This document shows positions 6,069 through 14,589 of a stretch of 30,349 nt of DNA, piece by piece. Both the position numbers and the translations under genes were made by a program. The stretch lies in contig CAZSQG010000048.1 of the NCBI GenBank assembly GCA_964608615.1, forward strand, positions 1 to 30,349, in the 5' to 3' direction. The notes beneath the pieces are model-generated. The model did not search any database. It saw nothing but the letters and a program-made list of their open reading frames with translations, and was not told the origin of the DNA. Position 1 is the stretch's first letter. The number at the start of each line of letters is the position of its first letter. Source of the DNA: CALEUX01 sp964608615 (GTDB lineage Bacteria; Bacteroidota; Bacteroidia; Bacteroidales; Marinilabiliaceae).

Positions 6069-9000
6069 ATGAAGAAGTTACTAAAAGTCTCTTTAATTTT
6101 TCTGGCCTCCTTGTTGGGTTTAATTATTGCAACCATAAGTATTGTTGTTTGGTTGGTTTTTACTCCCGAAAAACTAACACCCATATTACGCAATCAGGCC
6201 GATAAATTCATTTCATGCCAATCGGATATTGGCCGGGTTGAATTAACTTTCTTCAGTACGTTTCCACAGTTTGGATTAAAAGTAAACCATCTGACTCTGA
6301 TTAATTCTTTAACCGGCGCACCATCCGACACTCTGTTAAGTGTTGAACAGTTTGTAGGAATTGTTGACATTATGGCTCTCTGGAACTCCAATGAACTTAG
6401 ACTGTCAGATTTATCCCTAATAAAAGGAACCATCAATGCGTATATTGATGCAGAAGGGAATAACAATTTTAATGTATTGCTAACCGATACAGTTGCCGAT
6501 CCTGAGCCTGAATCAGAAATAGCTCTCGATTTTATTAATCTGGGCGATGTCGGGTTGGAAAACATAAACCTCTCCTATATTGATCATGATGCCAACATAA
6601 ACGCCGAAGTCAATAATTTATATGCAAAAATGTCGGGTTCTCTTCATCAGGACAGCCTCATTGGAGAGGTGGATGTAAGTAGGTCGGATATAGTAATCAA
6701 ATACAACGATCAAAAATTATTACACACAACGTCAAATCCTGATTCCATTCAACAACAAAACAACACATCAGTTATCATCCACAACCTGTCGGCAAAACTA
6801 TCAGGATCATTTATTAAAGACAGCATCAGCGGCGCATTAATTATAAACCAATCGGACGTCTCGTTTCAATATAATGGCGAAAAATACTTGCAGAACGCGG
6901 CAGTTCAACTCAACCTGCCAGCAAATATAAATTTATCACAACAACAGATATGGTTAAACAAGGCTACTTTAAATATAAACGATTTGGGGATCGTTATAAA
7001 TGGGAGCATTGAAAATGATACCATCCAAAATATAATCCTTACCGATATAGACTACGATTTCAAAACATGGCCTGTAAAGACCGTTATTGCCCTTATACCT
7101 CCATCTTACCAATCGTATTTGCAAGGTATTGAGGTGGATGGTTTAATAACGTCCACCGGTAAAATAAAGGGAATCTATGGCGAATCGTCGATGCCCCTAA
7201 TGGATATTAAGTTACTTATGGAGAACGGTAAGTTGAAATACCAGAGCTTTCCTATTCCACTCAATAATATTAACAGCGATCTGAATATTTATACCGATTT
7301 AAAAAACAATGATATTTCGTACGTCAAAATCAACAATTTTAGTGCCCGTACACCCAAATCGACTATAAAAACAAGTGGTACTGTAAATAATCTTTTTTCA
7401 GATATTTACATCAACTTAACAACCGATGCTGCATTAACTCTCGATGAATTTAAGCCCATAATTCCTTCAGATATGAAGATTAGCATGAAAGGAAGTGCTC
7501 AGGGAAGGGTAAAATCAGCTTTTTCGTTGTCGCAAATACAAAAGATGCAGCTTGAAAAACTCAAGCTCAACGGAAATTTGTTATTGACCAATCTGGATGT
7601 TGTTTACGATAGTCTTTGGGTTAAAACCGACCAATCAAAGCTGGAGTTCTCCTTACCAAACCATTTTAAATCATCTGGAAACACAAAATTTTTATTTACC
7701 AAAATATTCTCTAACAACCTGGAAGCTGGTAAAACAGACAGCTACCAAGCCTTTTTAAAAAATGCCAACATATCGGTTGAGACGTCTGATGTAAGAGATA
7801 CAACCCGGATTCCTGATTTGATTTGCTCATTTGCAATGGACAGCTTAACGGCAACAATGGATACCATTTCACTGGCCATTCAAAAACCTTACGGAAAAGT
7901 ATCGCTGGCTCCGGGTAAAGGAATAGACCAGCCTAAAATTGAGCTGAACTATAACAGCAATGTAATGAATATTGCAATGGGCCATTCAATTGCTGATTTG
8001 GAGAAGGTAAACATTGACACTAAAATTGTGAATGACAACACCCAGAGTGATGTGTTTCTGAAATGGCTGGTTAAAGGCTTTATCAATATGGACAAAGGCT
8101 ATATTGCCTCACCCGATTTGAAATATCCCATATATATTCCTGCTATAAAAATGGATTTCGATCCGGAAGTCTTCGATATAAAAGAAAGCCGTGTTATTAT
8201 TAGCAACTCCGATTTTGAGTTATCGGGAAAGCTGCAAAATATACTTTCGTATTTCAGAGGCGACTCATTACTAAGAGGTGATTTCAAGTTTGCATCTAAC
8301 AGTACTGATGTTTATCAACTTATGAACTTAACCAATGGCATTGGAAGCAACCCTGAACCGGAGGATAAACCATCGGAAGATGGACCATACATGGTTCCCA
8401 AAGGAGTAGATTTATTTCTCAGTACATACATCAAACAGGCCTCATACCTCACCACCACTGCTTCCGATATAAAAGGTAATGTAAGGGTCAAAGATGGTAT
8501 CTTGGTTTTGGATGAGTTAAAATTTTCTACCCCCGCTGCCCGGGCACAACTAACAGCCATGTATAAAACACCACGTAAAAACCATATTTACCTTGGTTTA
8601 GACTACCACTTACTGGATGTTGAAATAAGTGAGTTACTTGAAATGATACCTGAAGTTGATTCACTAATGCCCATGCTGCGTTCATTTGGGGGGAATGGTG
8701 AATTCCATATGGCCATCGAAACTTATATGGATTCCACCTACAATATAAAAACATCCACCTTATTGGGAGCCGCCTCAATAAGTGGGCAAGATTTGGTTTT
8801 AATGGATGGGGAAACATTCAGCATGATAGCAAAGAAGCTCATGTTTAAAAAGAAAACAGAAAATAGAGTTAAAAACTTATTTGCCGAATTCACTATATTT
8901 AAAGATCAAATTGATGTTTATCCACTTCTTATAGAGATAGATAAATATGGAGCGGTGGTTGGCGGCAGGCATAACACCAATTTGACTTATGATTATATTA

Positions 9001-9194
9001 TAACGGTGGTTGAATCACCCTTACCTTTCAGACTAAGACTGAGCATCAAGGGCGATGAGGATGATTTTAGAACCAAACTAGGACTGCCCAAGTATGCCAA
9101 AAATTATAAACCTGTAGTTAAAGGTGTTGTTTCAAACAAACAGATGGAGTTGCGAAAGATAATACGAGATGCATTAATACAGAAAGTCCGCTAG
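6069..9194 (+). CDS. AsmA family protein
   Basis: A 1041-residue, membrane-anchored periplasmic protein. One hydrophobic segment at residues 6-30 is followed by FTPEKLTPILRNQADKFIS, the AsmA N-terminal signature (short linker and start of a long beta-groove). The body is repetitive beta-strand sequence, and the C-terminal part (about 780-1010; KGNVRVKDGILVLDELKFST, GMNGEF-like repeats, FAEFTIFKDQIDVYPLLIEI) fits the AsmA-like C-terminal domain. AsmA/TamB-like proteins are thought to shuttle phospholipids to the outer membrane or influence its assembly. No partner gene is linked; the end (LRKIIRDALIQKVR) is complete. Confidence 0.85.
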   Translation: MKKLLKVSLIFLASLLGLIIATISIVVWLVFTPEKLTPILRNQADKFISCQSDIGRVELTFFSTFPQFGLKVNHLTLINSLTGAPSDTLLSVEQFVGIVDIMALWNSNELRLSDLSLIKGTINAYIDAEGNNNFNVLLTDTVADPEPESEIALDFINLGDVGLENINLSYIDHDANINAEVNNLYAKMSGSLHQDSLIGEVDVSRSDIVIKYNDQKLLHTTSNPDSIQQQNNTSVIIHNLSAKLSGSFIKDSISGALIINQSDVSFQYNGEKYLQNAAVQLNLPANINLSQQQIWLNKATLNINDLGIVINGSIENDTIQNIILTDIDYDFKTWPVKTVIALIPPSYQSYLQGIEVDGLITSTGKIKGIYGESSMPLMDIKLLMENGKLKYQSFPIPLNNINSDLNIYTDLKNNDISYVKINNFSARTPKSTIKTSGTVNNLFSDIYINLTTDAALTLDEFKPIIPSDMKISMKGSAQGRVKSAFSLSQIQKMQLEKLKLNGNLLLTNLDVVYDSLWVKTDQSKLEFSLPNHFKSSGNTKFLFTKIFSNNLEAGKTDSYQAFLKNANISVETSDVRDTTRIPDLICSFAMDSLTATMDTISLAIQKPYGKVSLAPGKGIDQPKIELNYNSNVMNIAMGHSIADLEKVNIDTKIVNDNTQSDVFLKWLVKGFINMDKGYIASPDLKYPIYIPAIKMDFDPEVFDIKESRVIISNSDFELSGKLQNILSYFRGDSLLRGDFKFASNSTDVYQLMNLTNGIGSNPEPEDKPSEDGPYMVPKGVDLFLSTYIKQASYLTTTASDIKGNVRVKDGILVLDELKFSTPAARAQLTAMYKTPRKNHIYLGLDYHLLDVEISELLEMIPEVDSLMPMLRSFGGNGEFHMAIETYMDSTYNIKTSTLLGAASISGQDLVLMDGETFSMIAKKLMFKKKTENRVKNLFAEFTIFKDQIDVYPLLIEIDKYGAVVGGRHNTNLTYDYIITVVESPLPFRLRLSIKGDEDDFRTKLGLPKYAKNYKPVVKGVVSNKQMELRKIIRDALIQKVR

Positions 9195-9510
9195 CAGACA
9201 TATTTTAACCGGGAACTCAATTAATTCAGGAATTTACATTATCCAAATACCTTTCTCATTCTCATTGTGGAAGTATTTTTAAGTATGTAAAAAAAGTGGG
9301 CCACACTTGTATAGCAAGAAAACAAAACAATATTAATTAATTATCCACCATTACAGAAGCTCTTATTTACCTTTAATACAATCAAATCTTTTGCTTAAAG
9401 TGCAAAAATAGAATTAATGAATGAGGAAAGATTACTATCAAAGTTCATATTATAGTTGAAGACTTGTACCTTTATCCAAAATTAAAACACATATCTTTTA
9501 TCAAATAATC
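9195..9510. other. Intergenic gap before the selenium/sulfur operon
   Basis: 316 bp of AT-rich sequence. I see no gene, hairpin or repeat of note. A weak -7-like TACCTTTA is at 9467-9474 without a good -33 partner; the operon promoter is probably in this gap. Confidence 0.4.
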
Positions 9511-9873
9511 ATGTCAGATACGAATAAGTCTCAACCCAACAACTTCATCGTTCTTATAAAAAGCAACTGTATGGGCAATGGCAGCGATGAATTGGGGAAA
9601 ATCCTTATCAGGGGATTTCTTAATTCACTGATAAAGCAGGAACAGTTACCCAAACACATAATATTATACAATGCCGGTGTTTTATTGGCTGCCGATGGAA
9701 CTGACACCGCAGATTCTTTACTAGAGCTTGAGAATAAAGGAGTTCAGATTGTTTTGTGTGGAACCTGTGTTGATTTCTTTCAGATAAAGGAAAAAATTAA
9801 AACTGGCCTGGTTAGCAACATGATGCATATTACATCACTGTTAATTGAAGCCCCCAGGGTTATTGTACCATGA
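9511..9873 (+). CDS. yedF: YedF-like DsrE-family protein of selenium/sulfur metabolism, lacking the TusA domain
   Basis: A 120-residue cytosolic protein equal to the C-terminal DsrE/F-like half of YedF. The pattern is clear: NCMGNGSDELGKILIRGFLN (residues 19-38), LPKHIILYNAGVLL, LLELENKGVQIVLCGTCVDFF (Cys83 and Cys86), and LVSNMMHI. Standard YedF is about 200 residues with an N-terminal TusA-like domain holding a CPxP cysteine; that half is missing and there is no room for it upstream. The stop overlaps the start of the next gene by ATGA, so translation is coupled. The family is associated with selenium use, though the exact reaction is not established. Possible Cys acceptors are Cys20, Cys83 and Cys86. 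Confidence 0.85.
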   Translation: MSDTNKSQPNNFIVLIKSNCMGNGSDELGKILIRGFLNSLIKQEQLPKHIILYNAGVLLAADGTDTADSLLELENKGVQIVLCGTCVDFFQIKEKIKTGLVSNMMHITSLLIEAPRVIVP

Positions 9874-10994
9874 ATAAATACTTCGATAATGCCGGCACTT
9901 CATTTCCAAAACCACCCGAAGTAGCCATCAAAATAGGACATTATCTTACTGAAATCGGTGGCACCTATGGTCGTTCAGCCTACCCAAGAGCTTATGAAAC
10001 AACACAACTTGTAGAGGAGTGTCGCGATAAACTTGGATTGATACTTGGGACCAAACAAAGTGATAATATCAGTTTTTGTGCCAATGCTACCATGGCCATC
10101 AACACCATTATTAAAGGTCTTCCGCTTAAAAACATGAAAGTACTTGTTTCTCCATTGGAACACAATGCTGTTATGCGGCCCCTAAATATTCTTCAAAAAA
10201 ACAAGCATATTACAATTGAAACATTACCAGCTCATAACGATGGAACCATCAACCTAAAAAGGCTGAATGAAGTAAATCTATCTGATACAGGGCTCATAAT
10301 TATTAACCACCAAAGTAATGTAAGCGGAGTTATTCAACCAATTGCAGAAATAAGCCGCTGGGCCAATAAAATTCCGCTTATGGTGGATGGCAGTCAATCG
10401 GCAGGTCATGTTCCGATTAAAATTGATGAATGGGGTGTTGACTACTTTGCATTTACAGGTCACAAAGGATTACTTGGACCCACAGGCATAGGAGGATTCT
10501 ATGTTAAAAATCCGGATAATTTACAAACACTTATTGAAGGCGGCACGGGAAGCCGCTCGGATAGTTTTGAAATGCCCGTCTTTATGCCTGATAAGTTTCA
10601 ACCCGGAACACCTAACATTGTTGGAATTGTTGGTTTATTAGCTGCATTGAACCATCTGCCATTGACAGGAATAAATCAACAGGAGATAAACAATCTGATT
10701 AACGGGGTAGCTGCTATTGAGGGCTACAAAGTTTTGTGTGCCGAAAAACCAATGCATCAGGGAGCCCTTTTTTCATTTGTACATAAGGATATTACTCCGT
10801 CAATTTTTGCACAGGAATTATATAGTCTATATGGCATTGAAGTAAGGTGCGGGCTTCATTGTGCCCCTGCAGCTCACAGCTTTTATAATACTTACCCAAA
10901 TGGAACAGTTCGTATAGCATTATCGCCCTATCATACCAAAGAGGATCTGGATTTCCTGTTAAATGCATTAATAGAGCTACCCAAAAGGATTTGA
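9870..10994 (+). CDS. Cysteine desulfurase / selenocysteine lyase-type PLP enzyme
   Basis: A 374-residue class V aminotransferase-fold enzyme that would release S or Se from cysteine or selenocysteine onto an active-site Cys. Motifs: substrate-binding DNAGTSFPKPPEV at the N-terminus, EHNA with His98, DGSQSAGH (173-180), FTGHKG with the PLP Lys199, and RCGLHCAP with the catalytic Cys331 on the mobile loop. This matches the EF2568-type family often placed beside YedF and DUF3343 genes. It overlaps the YedF-like gene by 4 bp and is followed after 1 bp by the DUF3343 gene, a tight three-gene operon. The choice between S and Se cannot be read from the sequence. Confidence 0.93.
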   Translation: MNKYFDNAGTSFPKPPEVAIKIGHYLTEIGGTYGRSAYPRAYETTQLVEECRDKLGLILGTKQSDNISFCANATMAINTIIKGLPLKNMKVLVSPLEHNAVMRPLNILQKNKHITIETLPAHNDGTINLKRLNEVNLSDTGLIIINHQSNVSGVIQPIAEISRWANKIPLMVDGSQSAGHVPIKIDEWGVDYFAFTGHKGLLGPTGIGGFYVKNPDNLQTLIEGGTGSRSDSFEMPVFMPDKFQPGTPNIVGIVGLLAALNHLPLTGINQQEINNLINGVAAIEGYKVLCAEKPMHQGALFSFVHKDITPSIFAQELYSLYGIEVRCGLHCAPAAHSFYNTYPNGTVRIALSPYHTKEDLDFLLNALIELPKRI

Positions 10995-10995
10995 T

Positions 10996-11220
10996 ATGCC
11001 ACGAACATTCCTAACTTTTGAATCGGTGAGAATGGTTATAAAAGCCGATAAGCTACTTCAGGCTAATCATATAATAAGCAGAATCATTCCTGTTCCCGAA
11101 TATATCTCATCGGAATGCGGTATGTGTATTGAAACCAACAACGACAACCATCAGACTATACACAAACTACTAACTGATAATAACATAAAACATCTAATCA
11201 CATCAGAAAATAAACCTTAG
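10996..11220 (+). CDS. DUF3343 putative Se/S carrier protein
   Basis: A 74-residue protein whose sequence (TFLTFESVRMVIKADKLLQ, IIPVPEYISSECGMCIE) matches DUF3343, described as a putative Se/S carrier-like family. The motif CGMC (Cys41, Cys44) is the likely persulfide or perselenide carrying site. In the family the usual motif is S-x-CG-x-C. It starts one base after the stop of the desulfurase gene, so it is the natural acceptor for the chalcogen released there (inference from position). No selD, selA or selB is in the window, so a link with selenoprotein synthesis cannot be shown here. Confidence 0.85.
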   Translation: MPRTFLTFESVRMVIKADKLLQANHIISRIIPVPEYISSECGMCIETNNDNHQTIHKLLTDNNIKHLITSENKP

Positions 11221-11341
11221 TTTTTAACAAGAAGAATATCAGAACATTATAGCAGCCAAGGTCAATCTTCTGCAAAGAAAAGCAATAAAGGCCTTATCCC
11301 CCACTTTATTCTTTTGTTATTCTGCCTTTTGTAATATTACA

Positions 11342-11971
11342 TTAATCTCGTTTCGCGATAAGAATAAACAAGGGGTATTCCTGCTCTTCTCCTTTATTAT
11401 TTTCACGGTTAATAATGTGGCATTGTTTATGTTCAATTGAATTGAAGCCTAAACTCTTAAGCTTCGTTCCCAAAACGTCAGGATTGAAACCATTATGACC
11501 TGAAAAGTCGCTCTTATGGAAAGAGCCGTCTTCTGAATATAAATCAATTAGTACAATGTACCCTCCAGGTTTTAACATTTCATAAAATCCTTTCAAAACC
11601 AAATCAATATTTTGAACATGATGCATAACTAAAAGATTATAAATCATATCAAACGAATCGCCATTATAGGCAGATTCCTCCAAATTGAAGTAAACAGGCT
11701 TCAGATGATTTAAATCAGCCGCAGCAACCTTCTCCTTCATCACATTTACCATCTCATTGGAGCTATCCATCATTACAATCTCCGAAAACTCATCTTTCAG
11801 AACAAAACTAAGAATTCCTGTTCCAGCTCCATATTCCAACACCTTCATTCGGTTGTTTAATGGTAATGAGGCTATTATTTTTTTTGCCACCGCTTCTGAG
11901 CGTCCAAAACGCTCGGTGTTTTGATCCCATTGACGGGCCACTACGTCGAAATGATTCATATCTAAAAACAT
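11342..11971 (-). CDS. Class I SAM-dependent methyltransferase, substrate unknown
   Basis: A 209-residue cytosolic protein with a Rossmann-type methyltransferase fold. Motif I is VLEYGAGTGILSF (residues about 44-56), motif II has Asp in IVMMDSSNEMV, and FDMIYNLLVMHHV and LKPGGYIVLIDL are the post-motifs typical of UbiE/Methyltransf_11-type enzymes. The C-terminus (LKSLGFNSIEHKQCHIIN... LFILIAKR) is also typical. The substrate cannot be deduced. Met5 (11959) is an alternative start, since MNHFDVVARQWD resembles the usual N-terminus of such proteins. It converges with the selenium/sulfur operon and diverges from ddh. Confidence 0.88.
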   Translation of the reverse strand: MFLDMNHFDVVARQWDQNTERFGRSEAVAKKIIASLPLNNRMKVLEYGAGTGILSFVLKDEFSEIVMMDSSNEMVNVMKEKVAAADLNHLKPVYFNLEESAYNGDSFDMIYNLLVMHHVQNIDLVLKGFYEMLKPGGYIVLIDLYSEDGSFHKSDFSGHNGFNPDVLGTKLKSLGFNSIEHKQCHIINRENNKGEEQEYPLFILIAKRD

Positions 11972-12308
11972 TTTTTTAAGCGGATAAATTTCCCGTTTTT
12001 TTTGTCACCAGACAAATATTAAATTAGTTTAATAGCTGAATAGTCAATTATACCCCTAAACTTTACTGACTTTTAATTCATATAGAGCCAATTTAATTTT
12101 CAAATAAAATGGAAGACCAAACACTTTTTTTCATATTCGGTTATAACTCGACTGTTTTGGCGGTCGATATGCTTAATTAATGCAACAAAAAACGATCACA
12201 AACATAAAATATATAACTAAAACAATAAAAAAAGCAACAATTTGTAATTGTCAGATACATTTTTCATATTTGTGAGTGAAAAACTTTATTAATAAATAAC
12301 CAGGTAAA
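11972..12308. other. Divergent intergenic region between methyltransferase and ddh
   Basis: 337 bp. It holds a ddh promoter (12241-12272, listed separately) and a 6-bp inverted repeat TTTGTC-ACCA-GACAAA (12001-12016) about 30 bp before the methyltransferase start. I see no other gene or repeat. Confidence 0.45.
12241..12272 (+). promoter_or_regulatory. Promoter of ddh
   Basis: TTTG (12241-12244), a 20-bp spacer, then CATATTTG (12265-12272), one mismatch from the Bacteroidota -7 element TAnnTTTG. The predicted start near 12279 gives a 30-nt leader. Confidence 0.5.
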
Positions 12309-13214
12309 ATGAGTAAAATTAAAGTTGCAGTGGTCAGTTATGGTAACATTGGCAAATATGCTGTAGAAGCAGTTCAAGCCGCATCCGACATGGAACTTGT
12401 TGGTTTAGTGCGTCGTACTGACTCAATTAAGAACATCCCTGCAGAACTTGTTGGCGTAAAAATAGTATCCGATATTTCGGAATTAGGAAAAGTTGATGTA
12501 GCTATTCTCTGCTCACCCTCTCGCAGCATTCCTCAGGTAGCTAAAGCAATTTTAGAAAAAGGAATCTGCACCGTTGACAGTTTCGATATTCACGGTGATG
12601 AACTGTGGAACCTAAGAACTCTTTTGAACGAAGCAGGAAAAAAACATAACTCTGCGGCCATTCTTTCTGCCGGATGGGATCCGGGAAGCGACTCAGTTGT
12701 TCGCACCCTTTTACTGGCAATGGCGCCCAAGGGCATTACCTATACCAATTTTGGCCCTGGCATGAGTATGGGACACTCAGTTGTGGCACGCTCAAAAAAT
12801 GGGGTGAAAAATGCTCTCTCAATGACAATCCCTACCGGAACAGGAGTTCATCGTCGCATGGTTTATGCCGAGTTGGAGCAAGGTGTCAAACTTGATACAG
12901 TAGCTGCAGAGATTAAGGCCGACAGCTATTTCTGTCACGATGAGACCCACGTAATGCAGGTTCCTTCAGTTGATCAGCTTCAAGATATGGGTCACGGTGT
13001 ATTACTTGAACGAAAAGGTGTTTCAGGTAAAACCAACAATCAGCTGTTTGAATTCAGAATGAAAATAAACAACCCTGCACTTACAGGCCAGATACTTGTT
13101 TCATGCGCAAGAGCTGTATTATGTCAAAAACCGGGTGCTTATACCATGCCAGAAATAGCTCCCATTGATTATCTGGAAGGTGATAGAGAATCATTATTGA
13201 GAACTCTGGTTTAG
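12309..13214 (+). CDS. ddh: meso-diaminopimelate D-dehydrogenase
   Basis: A 301-residue NADPH-dependent enzyme that makes meso-2,6-diaminopimelate from tetrahydrodipicolinate in one step, supplying lysine and peptidoglycan. The N-terminal dinucleotide-binding motif is VAVVSYGNIGKYAVEA. Other family marks are LVRR (NADP phosphate binding), VDSFDIHG, SAGWDPGSDSVVR, NFGPGMSMGHS and the C-terminal EIAPIDYL. Length is close to the usual 300-330. It is transcribed alone, with its own promoter at 12241 and a strong terminator at 13236. The short Ddh route is common in Bacteroidota. Confidence 0.93.
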   Translation: MSKIKVAVVSYGNIGKYAVEAVQAASDMELVGLVRRTDSIKNIPAELVGVKIVSDISELGKVDVAILCSPSRSIPQVAKAILEKGICTVDSFDIHGDELWNLRTLLNEAGKKHNSAAILSAGWDPGSDSVVRTLLLAMAPKGITYTNFGPGMSMGHSVVARSKNGVKNALSMTIPTGTGVHRRMVYAELEQGVKLDTVAAEIKADSYFCHDETHVMQVPSVDQLQDMGHGVLLERKGVSGKTNNQLFEFRMKINNPALTGQILVSCARAVLCQKPGAYTMPEIAPIDYLEGDRESLLRTLV

Positions 13215-13235
13215 ACAAATCTTCTGGGAAAACAT

Positions 13236-13271
13236 AAAAAAAACCGTAACCTAAAAGACTACGGTTTTTTT
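13236..13271. terminator. Bidirectional intrinsic terminator between ddh and the jelly-roll gene
   Basis: AAAAAAACCGTA (13237-13248) and TACGGTTTTTTT (13260-13271) are complementary around an 11-nt loop, with T runs on both strands. It serves ddh (plus) and the convergent minus-strand operon ending at 13284. Confidence 0.85.
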
Positions 13272-13283
13272 ATCTATTCAAAT

Positions 13284-14306
13284 TTACCTATTCTTATTTT
13301 CGCGCCAGAAATTTACAAAACGTTTCATCTCCACTAAACCAATCTGTCCGGTATATATTCCTCCTTCGCCACCTCCATCATAAACGCGAACAGCAATGGT
13401 ATTGATCTGCCCGGGAATAATGTCTTCAGGATTCAAATAATAGTAACGTTCGCGTGAGTACTCCTTTGAGTGTTGAATTTGATAGGCGTTTTTATAGATT
13501 TTGCCTGTTTGACCTACCAGTCTACCGTTAATATAAACCTCATCAATATCATCAATCTTACCCAGCATCAATACATATCGCTGTCCTGAACCCGATGCAT
13601 TTACTTTGAACTGCTTTCGGTACCAACCAAAGCCATCATAATTGCGCGCCACCTGATCTTCCCAAATCCCGGGCACATATATTTGCATCCAATTTTTATC
13701 GTCGTAACCCTTATTGGCCCATTCCATATTATCTCCAGTCTTAAACTTCCAATATCCTTCTAAATCTACATCAGGCTTCAGAGCTCTATGTCTTACGTAA
13801 ATACCCACCCGGCCGTTTACTATTCCACCATCAATCTGTGCATCATAAACGCGAACAGCAATAGAGTTAGGCTGATTAAATTTAATAAGCTCTGATGGAA
13901 TCACATACCTTCGTTCAGCATTGTATGCAGTCCAGTAATTAGGCGGAAATGATCCTTTATGTCCAATTCGCACTCCATTGAAAAATACTTCATCAACATC
14001 ATCAATGTATCCCATAAAGAGCACAAGCGAACTCCCTTTAGAACTATCAGATATAGTAACCTGACGACGATACCATGCAAAACCATCATACCCTGGAAAT
14101 CCCTGATTCTCCCAATTGGAGGGCACTATGATTGACTCCCAGCCACTGTCGTTAAAACCGGGAGCTGACCATCGCATGTTATCTCCAATCATAAATCGCC
14201 ACTGTCCCTGTAAATTAATAGTCTGACTGTAACGTTCATCAGTACCATTCCCTAATACTGAGAATGAGAACAGTATAAAAACTAATATATTGAGAATTAT
14301 TTTCAT
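13284..14306 (-). CDS. Secreted protein of two GH2-type jelly-roll domains, paralogue 2
   Basis: A 340-residue protein starting at ATG 14306 (MKIILNILVFILFSFSVLGNG, a signal peptide); the frame stays open to a TTG at 14324 but ATG is preferred. Two tandem domains of about 150 residues follow. Each reads L-x-G-x-W-x-F-x2-GD-x-M-x-WA... W-x-I-VP-x-WE... YDGF-WYR... then GYIDDVDEVFFNGVRIG or GKIDDIDEVYINGRLVG, and ends IAVRVYD-GG. This is the galactose-binding-like beta sandwich found at the N-terminus of family 2 glycosidases and inserted in sialate O-acetylesterases. No catalytic domain is present, so a binding role is likely (inference). Its sister gene is 284 bp upstream on the same strand. 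Confidence 0.82.
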   Translation of the reverse strand: MKIILNILVFILFSFSVLGNGTDERYSQTINLQGQWRFMIGDNMRWSAPGFNDSGWESIIVPSNWENQGFPGYDGFAWYRRQVTISDSSKGSSLVLFMGYIDDVDEVFFNGVRIGHKGSFPPNYWTAYNAERRYVIPSELIKFNQPNSIAVRVYDAQIDGGIVNGRVGIYVRHRALKPDVDLEGYWKFKTGDNMEWANKGYDDKNWMQIYVPGIWEDQVARNYDGFGWYRKQFKVNASGSGQRYVLMLGKIDDIDEVYINGRLVGQTGKIYKNAYQIQHSKEYSRERYYYLNPEDIIPGQINTIAVRVYDGGGEGGIYTGQIGLVEMKRFVNFWRENKNR

Positions 14307-14371
14307 CTGTATATATTTTAGCAAAACGCTGAATTTAATTTTTTTACAAAACCACGAATTAAAGGAATTTA

Positions 14372-14391
14372 AGGAGCATAGTCATGCTCCT
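14372..14391. repeat. 8-bp perfect hairpin between the two jelly-roll genes
   Basis: AGGAGCAT-AGTC-ATGCTCCT, with no T run. It lies in the leader region of the second gene (minus strand) and may influence processing or relative expression of the two paralogues; this is inference. Confidence 0.4.
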
Positions 14392-14589
14392 GTGTATTGA
14401 CCAAAGCAAACATGGCTGTTTAATCTGTTTATATTCTGTTTTTCAGTTGCCACATAAAACTCCCCTGTAATAATCACACTCCTGTTTGATAATTAATTAC
14501 ATGTTCGTTTAATTAATATCCGACTTTAGTTGCGCCCATTTTAATGCTATCATTAGGTATAGATATTAAAAAACACCTATACCATTTTA

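Noticed and set aside
14307..14324. TTG start for the second jelly-roll gene (and likewise TTG at 29093 for the OmpA gene)
   Set aside because: An ATG follows within a few codons and gives the better signal peptide or N-terminus; the extra residues have no support.
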